A stretch of DNA of 64,000 nucleotides from positions 62,001-126,000 of the forward strand of contig JAUIJL010000019.1 of assembly GCA_030431255.1 (NCBI GenBank), given 5' to 3'. Positions 1 through 7,988 of this stretch are shown here, in pieces (within the stretch, counting starts at the first letter, position 1; every line of letters begins with the position of its first letter). The stretch comes from Thermoanaerobaculia bacterium (GTDB taxonomy: Bacteria > Acidobacteriota > Thermoanaerobaculia > Multivoradales > J023). A model generated the notes under the pieces. It was not told where the DNA came from, did not search any database, and worked only from the letters and a program-made list of their open reading frames with translations. Position numbers and translations under genes: made by a program.

Positions 1-173
1 CGACGGGCACCATCCTGCAGAATCAATCCGGATACGCCCGGGCGCTCAATGTCGACGGCGATCTGACCAACAACGGCACCATCCGCCACCACCCGGATAG
101 CGGCTCCATGAGCCTTTCCGTCACCGGTACCTTGACCAACAACGGCACCATCACAGCAACGATCAATCCGTGA
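1..173 (+). CDS. C-terminal end of a repeat-rich surface/adhesin-like protein (partial)
   Basis: An open frame (codons from base 3) runs in from the left edge and stops with TGA at 171-173. The 56 visible residues contain the motif LTNNGTI twice, about 25 residues apart, each followed by a short Thr/Ser-rich stretch. Asn/Gly-rich repeats of this sort are typical of right-handed beta-helix adhesins and autotransporter passenger domains, so a secreted or surface role is likely but not proven. The protein ends right after a repeat, with no visible autotransporter barrel, anchor or sorting motif. The start and most of the gene lie outside the window. Confidence 0.6.
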   Translation, partial: TGTILQNQSGYARALNVDGDLTNNGTIRHHPDSGSMSLSVTGTLTNNGTITATINP

Positions 174-200
174 TCCTCGGGCTTTCTTTCGATGTCTTGA

Positions 201-255
201 TTATTTTCTGGGACACTTAATTTTTTTCTGGGACACTTGATTTTTTTCTGGGACA
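201..255. repeat. 20-bp tandem repeat, three copies
   Basis: The unit TTTTTTTCTGGGACACTTGA occurs at 201-220 (two or three differences), 221-240 and 241-255 (third copy diverges after GGGACA). The exact 20-bp spacing is visible by eye. It lies between the partial repeat protein and the toxin-like gene, 20 bp before a perfect hairpin. Function unknown; it resembles repeat clusters found near RAYT/REP elements. Confidence 0.75.
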
Positions 256-277
256 AAGATCCCGAGACCTGCACTTA

Positions 278-313
278 GTCGTCAACCAGCAGGTGCTTAG
301 GCTGGTTGACGAC
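278..313. repeat. Perfect 13-bp inverted repeat (hairpin element)
   Basis: GTCGTCAACCAGC at 278-290 is the exact reverse complement of 301-313, with a 10-base loop. There is no T-run after it, so it is not a convincing terminator. The flank and loop both contain GCACTTA/GTGCTTA, and a related GGCACTTA lies at 1248-1255, which suggests a dispersed REP-like element. Confidence 0.7.
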
Positions 314-344
314 ACATAGACCGCAGGAACGAAAGGATCAAACG

Positions 345-1211
345 ATGCCCGAAGCTGTTGATGTCAAGGATTGGCTCCAGAAGAATTTGTTCAAAACTAC
401 TTATCGGGGAGGGCTGGGACGCTGTGGTGGAGGCTGGAAAGAGGAAATTCGTAAGCTCGACATCTCCAACGTCGTCTTCCAGGGGAATTTCAAATACACC
501 GACATTCGGAGCCATCCCAAAGGGGAGCTGATCACCTTGGCCTTGGAATCCGCGGAAAATCGGACCAGTCTCCCCCAATCGACGAGCTTCACCTACGACA
601 AGGGATGGACCACCTCGGTCACCACCCAGACGACTCAAGCTCTCAAGCTCGAAGCCGGCATGACGATTTCGATTCCTCTGCCGGGCGAGTGGAACGTGGG
701 CGGCAACTTCAAGATAGAGATGTCCGTCTCGGAAACGGAAAGCCACACAAAGTCGGTCCAAGAGCTGTGGTCCACCACCGTCAAGGTCGAGGTGCCCGCC
801 CAACGAAAGGTCACGTGCTCCTTCCTGCTGCAACAGGCGGAGGTGAAGGCTCGGTACCAATTCATCGGACGCATTGCCGGTGATATCTCCTTCGAGTCGT
901 GGTGTGTGGATCCCAATTCAGGCGAAGGAATCTTCCGAAAGAATTCCGGTCCTATTCATCATTGGGCCCAAGGACTGCCCATGCCCCGAGGAATGAGGCT
1001 GGACAACCGGGTTCTGTGGTTCGACGCCGAAGGCATCCTGACCGGAGACCAAGGCATCAGCATGAATACCAAATGGTGTGAGTGTCCCGTAGGCACTCCC
1101 GACAATAAATGCTGCTCGGAAGGCCAAGCCATCGATAAGGGCGATGCCGCCTACGGCATTTCCATCCTTGGTGAGCAATCGTACGACCAGTTGCTTTTGC
1201 AGGATTCCTAG
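345..1211 (+). CDS. Aerolysin/ETX-MTX2-like beta-pore-forming protein
   Basis: 288 residues. The middle of the protein (about residues 65-165) has the signature of the ETX/MTX2 branch of aerolysin-like pore formers. There is a long Ser/Thr-rich amphipathic stretch (FTYDKGWTTSVTTQTTQALK, then a second one ending in TESHTKSVQELWSTTVKVEV), followed by the PAQRKV turn and an alternating strand (VTCSFLLQQAEVKARYQFIG). In this family that region becomes the transmembrane beta-hairpin after oligomerisation. The C-terminal third is Cys-rich (CECPVG, NKCC). I chose ATG 345 because GAAAGGA lies 7 bases before it; the in-frame TTG at 306 sits inside the hairpin. No signal peptide is visible, which is unusual for a secreted toxin. 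The target and any immunity partner are unknown, and repeats flank the gene on both sides. Confidence 0.65.
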   Translation: MPEAVDVKDWLQKNLFKTTYRGGLGRCGGGWKEEIRKLDISNVVFQGNFKYTDIRSHPKGELITLALESAENRTSLPQSTSFTYDKGWTTSVTTQTTQALKLEAGMTISIPLPGEWNVGGNFKIEMSVSETESHTKSVQELWSTTVKVEVPAQRKVTCSFLLQQAEVKARYQFIGRIAGDISFESWCVDPNSGEGIFRKNSGPIHHWAQGLPMPRGMRLDNRVLWFDAEGILTGDQGISMNTKWCECPVGTPDNKCCSEGQAIDKGDAAYGISILGEQSYDQLLLQDS

Positions 1212-1214
1212 GAC

Positions 1215-1244
1215 CAGCCGATCGCGGTGCAGCCGATCGCGGTG
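1215..1244. repeat. 15-bp perfect tandem duplication
   Basis: CAGCCGATCGCGGTG is repeated head to tail at 1215-1229 and 1230-1244, directly after the stop codon of the pore-forming protein. It leads into GACAGGCACTTAATGAACACG, which shares the GGCACTTA and TGAACACG words found at other intergenic sites in the window. Confidence 0.8.
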
Positions 1245-1291
1245 ACAGGCACTTAATGAACACGTTTCACCCCGGTCGGCGTGCCACAGAT

Positions 1292-1336
1292 GTGCACAAA
1301 TTTTCGAAGTGCACAAATTTACACGGTGCACAATTT
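1292..1336. repeat. 17-bp tandem repeat, three copies
   Basis: GTGCACAAATTT begins at 1292 and 1309, and GTGCACAATTT at 1326, an exact 17-bp period. The core GTGCAC is itself a palindrome. The block lies about 160 bp before the metalloprotease start. It could be a regulator-binding array or a dispersed repeat; the sequence alone cannot decide. Confidence 0.75.
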
Positions 1337-1491
1337 CACCCAGCGCCTATATTTTTTGCCTGGCCTGCGCTCTCTATTGGTCAAGACGACGCTCCGACGG
1401 CACTCGAAGCCCGATGGAGCGATCCCAATCCATAAAAAGACCCGACATCGGAAAGTGATGGGATTTCGGGTCGAGCTACGGAGTCTTTATC

Positions 1492-2421
1492 GTGAAGAAA
1501 ATGTTGTTGATGGTTGCCGGTGCGTGTCTATTGTCTCCCTTTGCCCTGGCGCAGGAGCTCGACTTCTCCAAAGATTTGCGGGTCGCCCCCGACCATGTCG
1601 GCCACGACATCCACTTTATGCGGGACGGCAATCTACAATCCGGTAAGAAATGCAACACCTACGAGCCTTCGGCGGCCGAGATGGACCTGGTGAACGCCGA
1701 AATCGAGCACTTCAAACGCACCACCGGTTTCATGGCTTCCGCCAAGGCCAATACCAACATTCAAGTGGCTTTCCACGTTTTGTACTACAACCGGCGCGGG
1801 CAGGTCATCGGCAACATCAGCGACCAGATGATCCAGGATCAGATCCAGGTCTTGAACGCCGCCTTTGCGGGCAGCGGTTTCAGCTTCACCCTCGCCAGTG
1901 TCGATCGGACCGAGAGCCGTAAGTACTACACCGGGTGCTACAACCAGGACTCTCGCATGAAGGCCGAGCTCGCCATCGATCCGGCCAACTACCTCAACAT
2001 CTACACCTGCCAACCCTCCAGTGGCATCTTGGGATACGCCTACTACCCGAGCTCTTTCCCGGAAGACGACACCAACCACGGTGTGGTGCTTCTCGACGAG
2101 TCCCTGCCCGGCGGCTCGGCGGCGCCGTACAACCTGGGTGACACCGGCACCCACGAAGTCGGCCACTACCTCGGCCTCGCCCACACTTTCCAAGGCGGCT
2201 GCTCCGGCAACGGTGATTTTGTCGCCGACACCCCCGCCGAGGCCAGCGCCGCCTACGGCTGCCCGATTGGTCGCGACACCTGCGCCGGTGGCGGCCTCGA
2301 CCCGATCTTCAACTTCATGGACTACACCGACGACGATTGCATGGACGAATTCACCTCCGGTCAGGTGACCCGCGCCCACGAGCAAATGGCCACCTACCGC
2401 CCGACCATGTACGGCAACTGA
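1492..2421 (+). CDS. Secreted zinc metalloprotease, peptidase family M43 (pappalysin/cytophagalysin type)
   Basis: 309 residues. The N-terminus (KKMLLMVAGACLLSPFALAQ) is a signal peptide, so the enzyme is exported. The zinc site is HEVGHYLGLAH at residues 221-231, the metzincin pattern HExxHxxGxxH: H221, H225 and H231 bind zinc and E222 is the catalytic base. The downstream NFMDYTDDDCMDEFTSGQV provides the Met-turn, and this layout with a C-terminal FMDYTDD-CM is characteristic of M43. Several Cys suggest disulfides. There is only a short pro-region (about 80 residues) and no C-terminal add-on domain. The start is GTG at 1492 with GGAG 8 bases upstream. It is probably a single-gene unit followed by a terminator at 2454. 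Confidence 0.9.
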   Translation: MKKMLLMVAGACLLSPFALAQELDFSKDLRVAPDHVGHDIHFMRDGNLQSGKKCNTYEPSAAEMDLVNAEIEHFKRTTGFMASAKANTNIQVAFHVLYYNRRGQVIGNISDQMIQDQIQVLNAAFAGSGFSFTLASVDRTESRKYYTGCYNQDSRMKAELAIDPANYLNIYTCQPSSGILGYAYYPSSFPEDDTNHGVVLLDESLPGGSAAPYNLGDTGTHEVGHYLGLAHTFQGGCSGNGDFVADTPAEASAAYGCPIGRDTCAGGGLDPIFNFMDYTDDDCMDEFTSGQVTRAHEQMATYRPTMYGN

Positions 2422-2453
2422 TCTCTGAGGATCGACCCACCCGGGTGGGATTC

Positions 2454-2488
2454 GGCCGGCGTCACCCCTGGTGATCGCCGGCCGTTTT
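2454..2488 (+). terminator. Rho-independent terminator after the M43 protease
   Basis: GGCCGGCG (2454-2461) pairs with CGCCGGCC (2476-2483), with an inner TCACC/GGTGA extension and a three-base loop. It is followed by GTTTTGC and a second T-run (TTGTTTT) a few bases on. Confidence 0.65.
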
Positions 2489-2534
2489 GCGTCTTGTTTT
2501 ACCGCTACCGTCGGGTCGAGGTGCCAGGCATGTG

Positions 2535-2579
2535 TTGAACACGTTCAGTTTTTGAGGTACGTTTATTGAACACGTTCAA
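2535..2579. promoter_or_regulatory. Twin palindromic operators, probably for the TetR regulator encoded downstream
   Basis: TTGAACACGTTCAG (2535-2548) and TTGAACACGTTCAA (2566-2579) are near-identical palindromes (TTGAAC-N2-GTTCAA) spaced 31 bp apart, about three helical turns. They end 25 bp before the start of a two-gene unit whose second gene encodes a TetR-family repressor. TetR proteins usually bind paired palindromes of this size in their own promoter, so autoregulation is the natural reading. The specific pairing is inferred. Confidence 0.6.
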
Positions 2580-2603
2580 GTCAGCTCGAAAGGAGCTCCA
2601 TCC

Positions 2604-4046
2604 ATGCCAACCGGACAACGACTCCAACAGCTCACCCCGACCCTCGGGGGGCTACCCCGTTTGTGGTGGGACCTCAGCCTTCCCGTCTCCAGAAAGACCT
2701 ATTGGATCAGCGCTGTGTTGCTCTTCGCGATCAAATACCTCGGCGACGTGGGGATCGCCCTCTTCAGTGTCGGTCACGTGCCTTGGAGCCTCTGGCACTA
2801 TCTGAGCCCTTTTTGGGGACACCTCCTCACCATCGCCGACGAGCCGTGGGCGATGGCTTCGATGGTCCTATGGGCCCTGCCTTTCCTGTGGCTAGGAGCA
2901 ACCCTGACGGCGCGACGGGCCAAACATGCGGGCATTCCTCCGTCGGTGGCCCTGGGATTCTTCGTGCCGGGGCTCAATTACTGCTTGGTTCTGGCCCTCG
3001 GCCTCGAGCGTGAGGAGGAGCTCCTGGGCGACGACGGTCTTATGGAGACGACTGGGGACGACGACGTGGATCCCGAGCTCGCGGAGCAAGCAAACGCCTT
3101 CCGGCATCTCTTGGTGTCGGTGGCGTGGGGAGCTCTTGCAGGACTGCTAACCTTCGTCGGACCGTTTTTCGTGCTCGAATCCCCCTACGGATTTGCGCTT
3201 TTCGCGGGTGGACCGTTTTGCGTCGGTTTGGTGACCGGCTTCTTGTACGGACGTAGATCCATTTCCTTGGGAAAAACCCAGGGGGTCGTGCAGCTCGCTT
3301 TGCTGGTCGGCTTGGGCGCCCTGCTCTTCTTCGGCATCGAAGGAGCGATTTGCCTCGCCATGGCCTATCCCTTGGCCGCGCCCCTGGCGGCCCTGGGAGG
3401 CATGATGGGCCACGCCTTTGCGCAACCCCACCGCTTCAGTCAGGCCCCGAGCGTGAGTCGACTGTGGATCTTCTTATTGTTGGCGCCTCTTCTGACCGCA
3501 TTCGACCACGGCCGACCCCTGCCGGAATTTCGCGAGCTGGTGACCGCCGTGGAAATCGACGCCCCACCCGAGGCCGTCTGGCCCCACGTGATTCAATTCA
3601 CGGAGCTACCCCCCGCCGACGAGCTGGTGTTCCGGTTGGGCATCGCACATCCGATCCGCGCCCGTATCGAGGGCGAAGGGGTCGGAGCCGTTCGTTACTG
3701 TGAGTTTTCCACCGGTCCCTTTGTCGAGCCGATCACCCGATGGGACGAGCCCTACCGGCTGTCCTTCGACGTCACCGACCAACCACCGACCATGGAAGAA
3801 TGGAGCCCATACGACATCCACCCGCCCCATCTCACCGAAAGCTTGACCTCCCAACGGGGTGAGTTCCGACTGATCCCCTTGCCCGGCGGTCGAACGCGTC
3901 TCGAAGGCAGCACTTGGTACCGTCACGACCTCTATCCCCAGGCCTATTGGAATCTGTGGTCGGATAGTCTTATCCACACCATCCACCGGCGGGTGCTGGA
4001 CCATATCGCCGACCGCAGCCTGCAACAGGAGCATCAGACATCGTGA
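2604..4046 (+). CDS. Integral membrane protein with C-terminal SRPBCC (START-like) domain
   Basis: 480 residues in two parts. The first ~300 have six or more hydrophobic segments (for example around WISAVLLFAIKYLGDVGIALF and ASMVLWALPFLWLGATL), interrupted by an acidic loop near residues 135-160; the first part resembles DUF805-type membrane proteins. The last ~170 residues, starting at LVTAVEIDAPPEAVWPHVIQ, look like an SRPBCC/polyketide-cyclase lipid-binding fold, with the usual GVGAVRYCEFSTG strand and a long C-terminal helix. This topology places a hydrophobic-ligand pocket beside the membrane. AAAGGAG precedes ATG 2604. The stop overlaps the TetR gene start by 4 bases, so the two are co-expressed, and the regulator may respond to a ligand handled by this protein. 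The substrate is unknown. Confidence 0.7.
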   Translation: MPTGQRLQQLTPTLGGLPRLWWDLSLPVSRKTYWISAVLLFAIKYLGDVGIALFSVGHVPWSLWHYLSPFWGHLLTIADEPWAMASMVLWALPFLWLGATLTARRAKHAGIPPSVALGFFVPGLNYCLVLALGLEREEELLGDDGLMETTGDDDVDPELAEQANAFRHLLVSVAWGALAGLLTFVGPFFVLESPYGFALFAGGPFCVGLVTGFLYGRRSISLGKTQGVVQLALLVGLGALLFFGIEGAICLAMAYPLAAPLAALGGMMGHAFAQPHRFSQAPSVSRLWIFLLLAPLLTAFDHGRPLPEFRELVTAVEIDAPPEAVWPHVIQFTELPPADELVFRLGIAHPIRARIEGEGVGAVRYCEFSTGPFVEPITRWDEPYRLSFDVTDQPPTMEEWSPYDIHPPHLTESLTSQRGEFRLIPLPGGRTRLEGSTWYRHDLYPQAYWNLWSDSLIHTIHRRVLDHIADRSLQQEHQTS

Positions 4047-4783
4047 ATCTCGAATCGGCCTCTCCGACGGGCTTCGAGGCTACCTCCGGGCTCACCCAAA
4101 AAGGGGAGCAGACCCGCGCCAGAATTCTCGAAGCCGCGCTGTTTCTTTTCATGGAGAGAGGGTACGACCGAGCGACCATGCGAGAGATCGCTCGGCAAGC
4201 CGGGGTCTCCTTAGGCAACGCCTACTACTATTTCCGCTCTAAGGAGCACCTCATCCAAGGCTATTACGCCCAATCCCACCAGGATCATTTGCAAGCCTGT
4301 CGGGATATTTTGGAGCACGAAAAGAACCTGGAGGACCGGCTGAGGAAGGTGTTGGAGGCCAAAATCGTCACCAGCGAGCCCTATCACCAATTTGCCGGTG
4401 CTCTATTTAAGACCGCCGCCGACCCGAGCAGCCCCCTCTCACCCTTCAGCCCGGAATCCCAACCCACCCGTTCGCAAGCCACGCAGCTGATGGCCCAGGT
4501 GCTCGACGGCTCCGACGTCAACGCACCGGACGATCTAGCGGCAGAGCTGCCCAAGCTGCTGTGGCTTTATCTGATGGGTGTGATTCTCTTTTGGATCCAC
4601 GATCGATCCCCGGGCTGCGCTCGGACCTTCTTGTTGATCGAGCACACCAGCCGGTTGGTGGCCAAGCTCATTCGATTGGCGCGCAATCCCCTGCTCCGCC
4701 CTTTGACCCACCGTACCTTGGAGATGTTGAGGGACTTCCAAGCCGACGACCGACGACTCACCGACTCGCAAGATTCGCTTTAG
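4043..4783 (+). CDS. TetR/AcrR-family transcriptional regulator
   Basis: 246 residues. Residues about 24-75 form the TetR DNA-binding domain (TRARILEAALFLFMERGYDRATMREIA, then QAGVSLGNAYYYFRSKEHL), with the usual YYYF-SKE end of the recognition helix. The rest is the helical ligand/dimerisation domain and has two hydrophobic helices (KLLWLYLMGVILFWIHD). It starts with GTG and overlaps the membrane-protein stop by 4 bases. The probable binding sites are the two TTGAAC-AC-GTTCAA palindromes in front of the operon. The inducer is unknown; a hydrophobic compound would fit the SRPBCC partner. Confidence 0.88.
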   Translation: MNLESASPTGFEATSGLTQKGEQTRARILEAALFLFMERGYDRATMREIARQAGVSLGNAYYYFRSKEHLIQGYYAQSHQDHLQACRDILEHEKNLEDRLRKVLEAKIVTSEPYHQFAGALFKTAADPSSPLSPFSPESQPTRSQATQLMAQVLDGSDVNAPDDLAAELPKLLWLYLMGVILFWIHDRSPGCARTFLLIEHTSRLVAKLIRLARNPLLRPLTHRTLEMLRDFQADDRRLTDSQDSL

Positions 4784-4924
4784 CAGGCTTCAGCGGTCCA
4801 CGGTCGACAAAGGGCGGCCCCTCTGGCACTCTTACCGACCCGACGGTGCGACCCCGCGCCCAGCTCAGGATCCAGCTCACACCCATCGATGCCGACCGTC
4901 CGGTCGGATCCGTCTGGAGTCTCG

Positions 4925-6343
4925 ATGTCACGCTCTGCCTCTTTTTCTCTTTCTTTCAAACGCCCGGCAGGCTCGCCGTTTCGGGTTGGCTCGCTCATCG
5001 CCTTAGCTGTGCTGCTCGGTGTGCTGACCGGCTGCTCTCCCCGGCCGACCAACTTGGTGGTGATCTCCCTCGACACCTTGCGCGCCGACCACCTCGGGTT
5101 CTACGGCTATGATCGCCCGACCTCCCCGGCGTTGGACGGCTTGGCCCAGAGCTCGGTGGTCTTCGACAACGCCCTATCTCCCATGCCCACCACGGGGCCG
5201 TCCCATTTCAGCTTGCTCACGGGTCTGTACCCCCATTCCCACGGGGTATACCGCAACGGGCAGAAGCTGCCGGATCACCTCGGGACCCTCGGCTCGATCC
5301 TCTCCTCCCGGGCTTACGAAACCGCGGGTTTCGTCAGCGGCCTGCCCCTGACCGACGACCTCAGCGGCCTCGCTCGACACTTCGATCATTTCGACGACGA
5401 CTTCGACCAAAGACGGCGCGACGGCGCGATCACCGTGGACCGAGCGATCAGCTGGCTGCAAAGCTCCGAGCAAAGCCCCTACTTTCTATTCGTTCACCTT
5501 TTCGACGCCCACGGACCCTACGAGCCGCCCCCAGAGCTGGTGGCCGAATTCGAGTCCGAGACCCGCGGGCCCTGGGTTTCGTGGGTCCCCCGGTATCAGC
5601 GATTCATCGATCCCGAAAACGGCGGAATCATCACCGATTCGCGGTATTACATTGACCGCTACGACGCCGCGATCCGCTATCTCGATCAGCAGCTTGCCCG
5701 GCTCTTTGCGGAGATCGATCTGGAGAACACGGTCGTTTTGGTGGTCTCGGATCACGGCGAAACCCTCGATGATCGCCCTGAAGCCCCATTTGACCACGGC
5801 TCCCGGCTTTTCGAGGAGCAGATCCGTATCGTCGGCATGTTGCGAGCTCCGGATCTAGAGCCACGCAGGGTGGCGGGATTAGTGGGCATGGTGGATTTCA
5901 TGCCCACCTTGTTGGAGCTCTTAGGCCATGGCGACGCCATTCCCGAAGCCGGTGAGGGTCGAAATTGGGCCGACGACCTGCGGACCGGCGAAGATTTCGG
6001 CAAACGGGCCGAGTTTTCGACCTGCACGGTGGCCAACTACATCTCGGAGCGCTCCGGCATTCGAGTCGACGAATCCAGGCTCGGCTCCGCGGTGAGAATG
6101 GGCGACACGAAGCTGACCACCTACCCCACGGCCAACGGCTCGGAGGTGGCATTTCTGCACGATCTGAGCACCGATCCCGGCGAAGCCTCCGATCAGCGCT
6201 ACGGGCCCCAAAGCCCGGAAATCGCCACCTACTTGGAGCTGCTCAATCGCTGGAATCGGCAGCGCCTCGAGGCTTTTCAAGGGGATGAGCAAGTGCCCGA
6301 CGAATTCCGCCGGAAGCTGGAGTCCCTCGGTTACATCTTCTGA
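4925..6343 (+). CDS. Sulfatase-fold (alkaline phosphatase superfamily) lipoprotein
   Basis: 472 residues. The N-terminus carries a lipoprotein signal with lipobox LTGC (Cys37), so the enzyme is probably membrane-anchored outside the cytoplasm. NLVVISLDTLRADHLGFYGY is the metal-binding N-terminal sulfatase motif. The later VVSDHGETL and FDHGS blocks carry the remaining metal ligands. Where true sulfatases have CxPSR (the Cys becomes formylglycine), this protein has TGPSHFSLLTG, so the nucleophile would be Thr. That points to a phosphohydrolase or phosphotransferase, or a sulfatase relative, rather than a classical sulfatase. The protein ends ESLGYIF, the usual C-terminus of this subfamily. The start is ATG 4925, with GGAG 6 bases upstream. 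The substrate is unknown. Confidence 0.8.
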   Translation: MSRSASFSLSFKRPAGSPFRVGSLIALAVLLGVLTGCSPRPTNLVVISLDTLRADHLGFYGYDRPTSPALDGLAQSSVVFDNALSPMPTTGPSHFSLLTGLYPHSHGVYRNGQKLPDHLGTLGSILSSRAYETAGFVSGLPLTDDLSGLARHFDHFDDDFDQRRRDGAITVDRAISWLQSSEQSPYFLFVHLFDAHGPYEPPPELVAEFESETRGPWVSWVPRYQRFIDPENGGIITDSRYYIDRYDAAIRYLDQQLARLFAEIDLENTVVLVVSDHGETLDDRPEAPFDHGSRLFEEQIRIVGMLRAPDLEPRRVAGLVGMVDFMPTLLELLGHGDAIPEAGEGRNWADDLRTGEDFGKRAEFSTCTVANYISERSGIRVDESRLGSAVRMGDTKLTTYPTANGSEVAFLHDLSTDPGEASDQRYGPQSPEIATYLELLNRWNRQRLEAFQGDEQVPDEFRRKLESLGYIF

Positions 6344-6397
6344 GGTTGAGCTTGCGGAGCCGTCTGCATGCTCACCGGCGGGCGCCGGCGCGGGCTC

Positions 6398-7285
6398 CTA
6401 CGAGCTCGCCGGCGACGGCGCGTCCACGGTCCGCCGCAGCACCTCCAGCTTGTCGGGGTTGCGTTGGACGAAAATGCCCTGAATCCGCTGGTCCGCGATC
6501 TGAAAATGGAAGGCGGAGGCCAGCTCTCCAGCTTCAAACACCACCACTCCGGGCGCCCCGTTGAACCACCGGGTTTCGAAGCTCACCTCCGAGCCCATCT
6601 CTCCCTTTTTGAAGATTCGGTGGAAGAAACGGGCCACTCGATCCACCCCTTCGAGCGGCACTTTCACCGCCACCGCTTTGCCGCCGCCATCTGTGCGCAA
6701 GACGACATCTTCCGACAAGACGGATTGCAAGGCCTCCAGATTGCCGGATTGAACGGCGCTGAAAAAAGCGCCGGAGAGCCGACGAACCGTGTTCTCATCC
6801 GCGCTGGAAGGCCGATCTTGTCCCCGCAATCGGCGGCGGGCGCGGGCTGCCAGCTGACGACAATGCGCCGATTCGAGATCGAGCATCTCGGCGACCTCTC
6901 GAAAGGTATAACCGAAGACATCGTGCAAGAGAAACGCGGCCCGCTCCGCCGGACCGAGCCGTTCGATGGTCAGCAGCAAAGCCATGGATAGGCTCTCGTC
7001 CAGCTCGGGACGGGGCTCCGACGCTTCTACGAAGGGCTCCGGCAGCCACTCCCCCACATATTCCTCCCGCCGACGCCGGGCGGATTTGAGCTGGTCCAAA
7101 CACAGCCGTGTGCAGGTGCGAGCCCACCAAGCCCGGGGTTGCTCCAGATGGGGTCGGCCGGCCGAGCGCCAGCGCAAGAACACCTCCTGCACCACGTCCT
7201 CGGCGTCGGCCACCGATCCCAACATGCGATAAGCCAATCCCGACAAGAAGGGACGCTCTCTCTCGAAGTCTTCAATGGTCGTCAC
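6398..7285 (-). CDS. ECF41-group RNA polymerase sigma factor with fused SnoaL/NTF2-like domain
   Basis: 295 residues. Sigma region 2 (FLSGLAYRMLGSVADAEDVV) and region 4 (ERLGPAERAAFLLHDVFGYT, then FREVAEML) are followed by a C-terminal SnoaL-like domain from about residue 165. All three marks of ECF41 are present: WLPEP at 80-84 in the linker, DGGGK at 199-203 and NPDKL at 276-280. In this group the fused domain, not a separate anti-sigma factor, controls activity. It starts at GTG 7285, 58 bases after the gene for a carboxymuconolactone-decarboxylase-like protein, the classical ECF41 partner. Both lie behind an ECF41-type promoter at 7989-8015, so the factor probably drives its own operon. 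The signal is unknown. Confidence 0.9.
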   Translation of the reverse strand: MTTIEDFERERPFLSGLAYRMLGSVADAEDVVQEVFLRWRSAGRPHLEQPRAWWARTCTRLCLDQLKSARRRREEYVGEWLPEPFVEASEPRPELDESLSMALLLTIERLGPAERAAFLLHDVFGYTFREVAEMLDLESAHCRQLAARARRRLRGQDRPSSADENTVRRLSGAFFSAVQSGNLEALQSVLSEDVVLRTDGGGKAVAVKVPLEGVDRVARFFHRIFKKGEMGSEVSFETRWFNGAPGVVVFEAGELASAFHFQIADQRIQGIFVQRNPDKLEVLRRTVDAPSPASS

Positions 7286-7301
7286 GGCAATTCCTCAGTC
7301 T

Positions 7302-7325
7302 CGCCACGGGCTGAAGCCCGTGGCG
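7302..7325. repeat. 11-bp perfect inverted repeat between the COE gene and the sigma gene
   Basis: CGCCACGGGCT (7302-7312) and AGCCCGTGGCG (7315-7325) are exact complements separated by two bases. It lies in the 58-bp gap between the two genes of the ECF41 operon. There is no T-run, so it may be an RNA-processing or attenuation hairpin, or a dispersed repeat of the widespread GCCACGGGCTTCAGCCCGTGGC kind. Confidence 0.7.
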
Positions 7326-7343
7326 GGGCTTCGCTGATATTCG

Positions 7344-7901
7344 TCAAAAATCTACCGTCAAACGCTCGCATGTGCCCGCTTCAAGGAGGGCTCTTTTGGC
7401 GGTGGGATAAATCCGCGATCCGGCAATGCACACCGCCAGCTCGGCGAATCCCTCCTCGCCGTAATTCCAACGCAAACGGGCCGCTCTTTCCGGGTCGTCC
7501 AACCCGCCCTCCACCACCGCCCGGCAATGGTCCGCCACATCTCGTAGGGGCTCCGGCAAGCCTGATGGAGCATCCAACAGAGCCCGCAGCATCTCACGGT
7601 CGACCCCCTCCTCCACCGCCATGCGCAGATTCAATTGGGTGCAGGGCCCACAATCCTCCCCCTGCATGGTCGCGATCCGGGCCACGTAGTGGGCGTCGAG
7701 GGGCAGGGCCTTGCGGTAGGCGGACATGGCTTGGCCCGCGACGAAGGCTTGAAACGCGCCGGGAGAGCCGTCGAGCATGGTTTTCATGTAGCCCACATCG
7801 TATTGGTAGGCGGCTCCGAAGGATTCGAGCTGGACACGGGCTTGGGCGACGTCGAGGCCGGTTTGGGCCTCGGTTTGGGCTGTGGTCTCGGTTTGGGTCA
7901 T
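7344..7901 (-). CDS. Carboxymuconolactone decarboxylase/AhpD-like protein, ECF41 partner
   Basis: 185 residues, almost entirely helical. QGEDCGPCTQLNLRMAV carries a CxxC pair (Cys84, Cys87) in the position of the redox-active CxxC of AhpD-like members of the carboxymuconolactone decarboxylase family, and the rest fits that fold (Pfam CMD type). The first ~15 residues are a Thr/Gln/Glu-rich tail. ATG 7901 has GGAG nearby (TAGGAGATAGCC before the start). It is the first gene of the ECF41 operon. ECF41 sigmas are commonly linked to such COE proteins (CMDs, oxidoreductases, epimerases), which makes this its likely regulatory target. The reaction is not known; a thiol-dependent peroxide or disulfide reaction is possible. 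Confidence 0.82.
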   Translation of the reverse strand: MTQTETTAQTEAQTGLDVAQARVQLESFGAAYQYDVGYMKTMLDGSPGAFQAFVAGQAMSAYRKALPLDAHYVARIATMQGEDCGPCTQLNLRMAVEEGVDREMLRALLDAPSGLPEPLRDVADHCRAVVEGGLDDPERAARLRWNYGEEGFAELAVCIAGSRIYPTAKRALLEAGTCERLTVDF

Positions 7902-7988
7902 GGCTATCTCCTATAACAGCGACCTGGGAACGGTCGCGATGGGGTTGCTTCCATTCAATGGGCCACTCGGCCCGGTCGACACCCCTAT

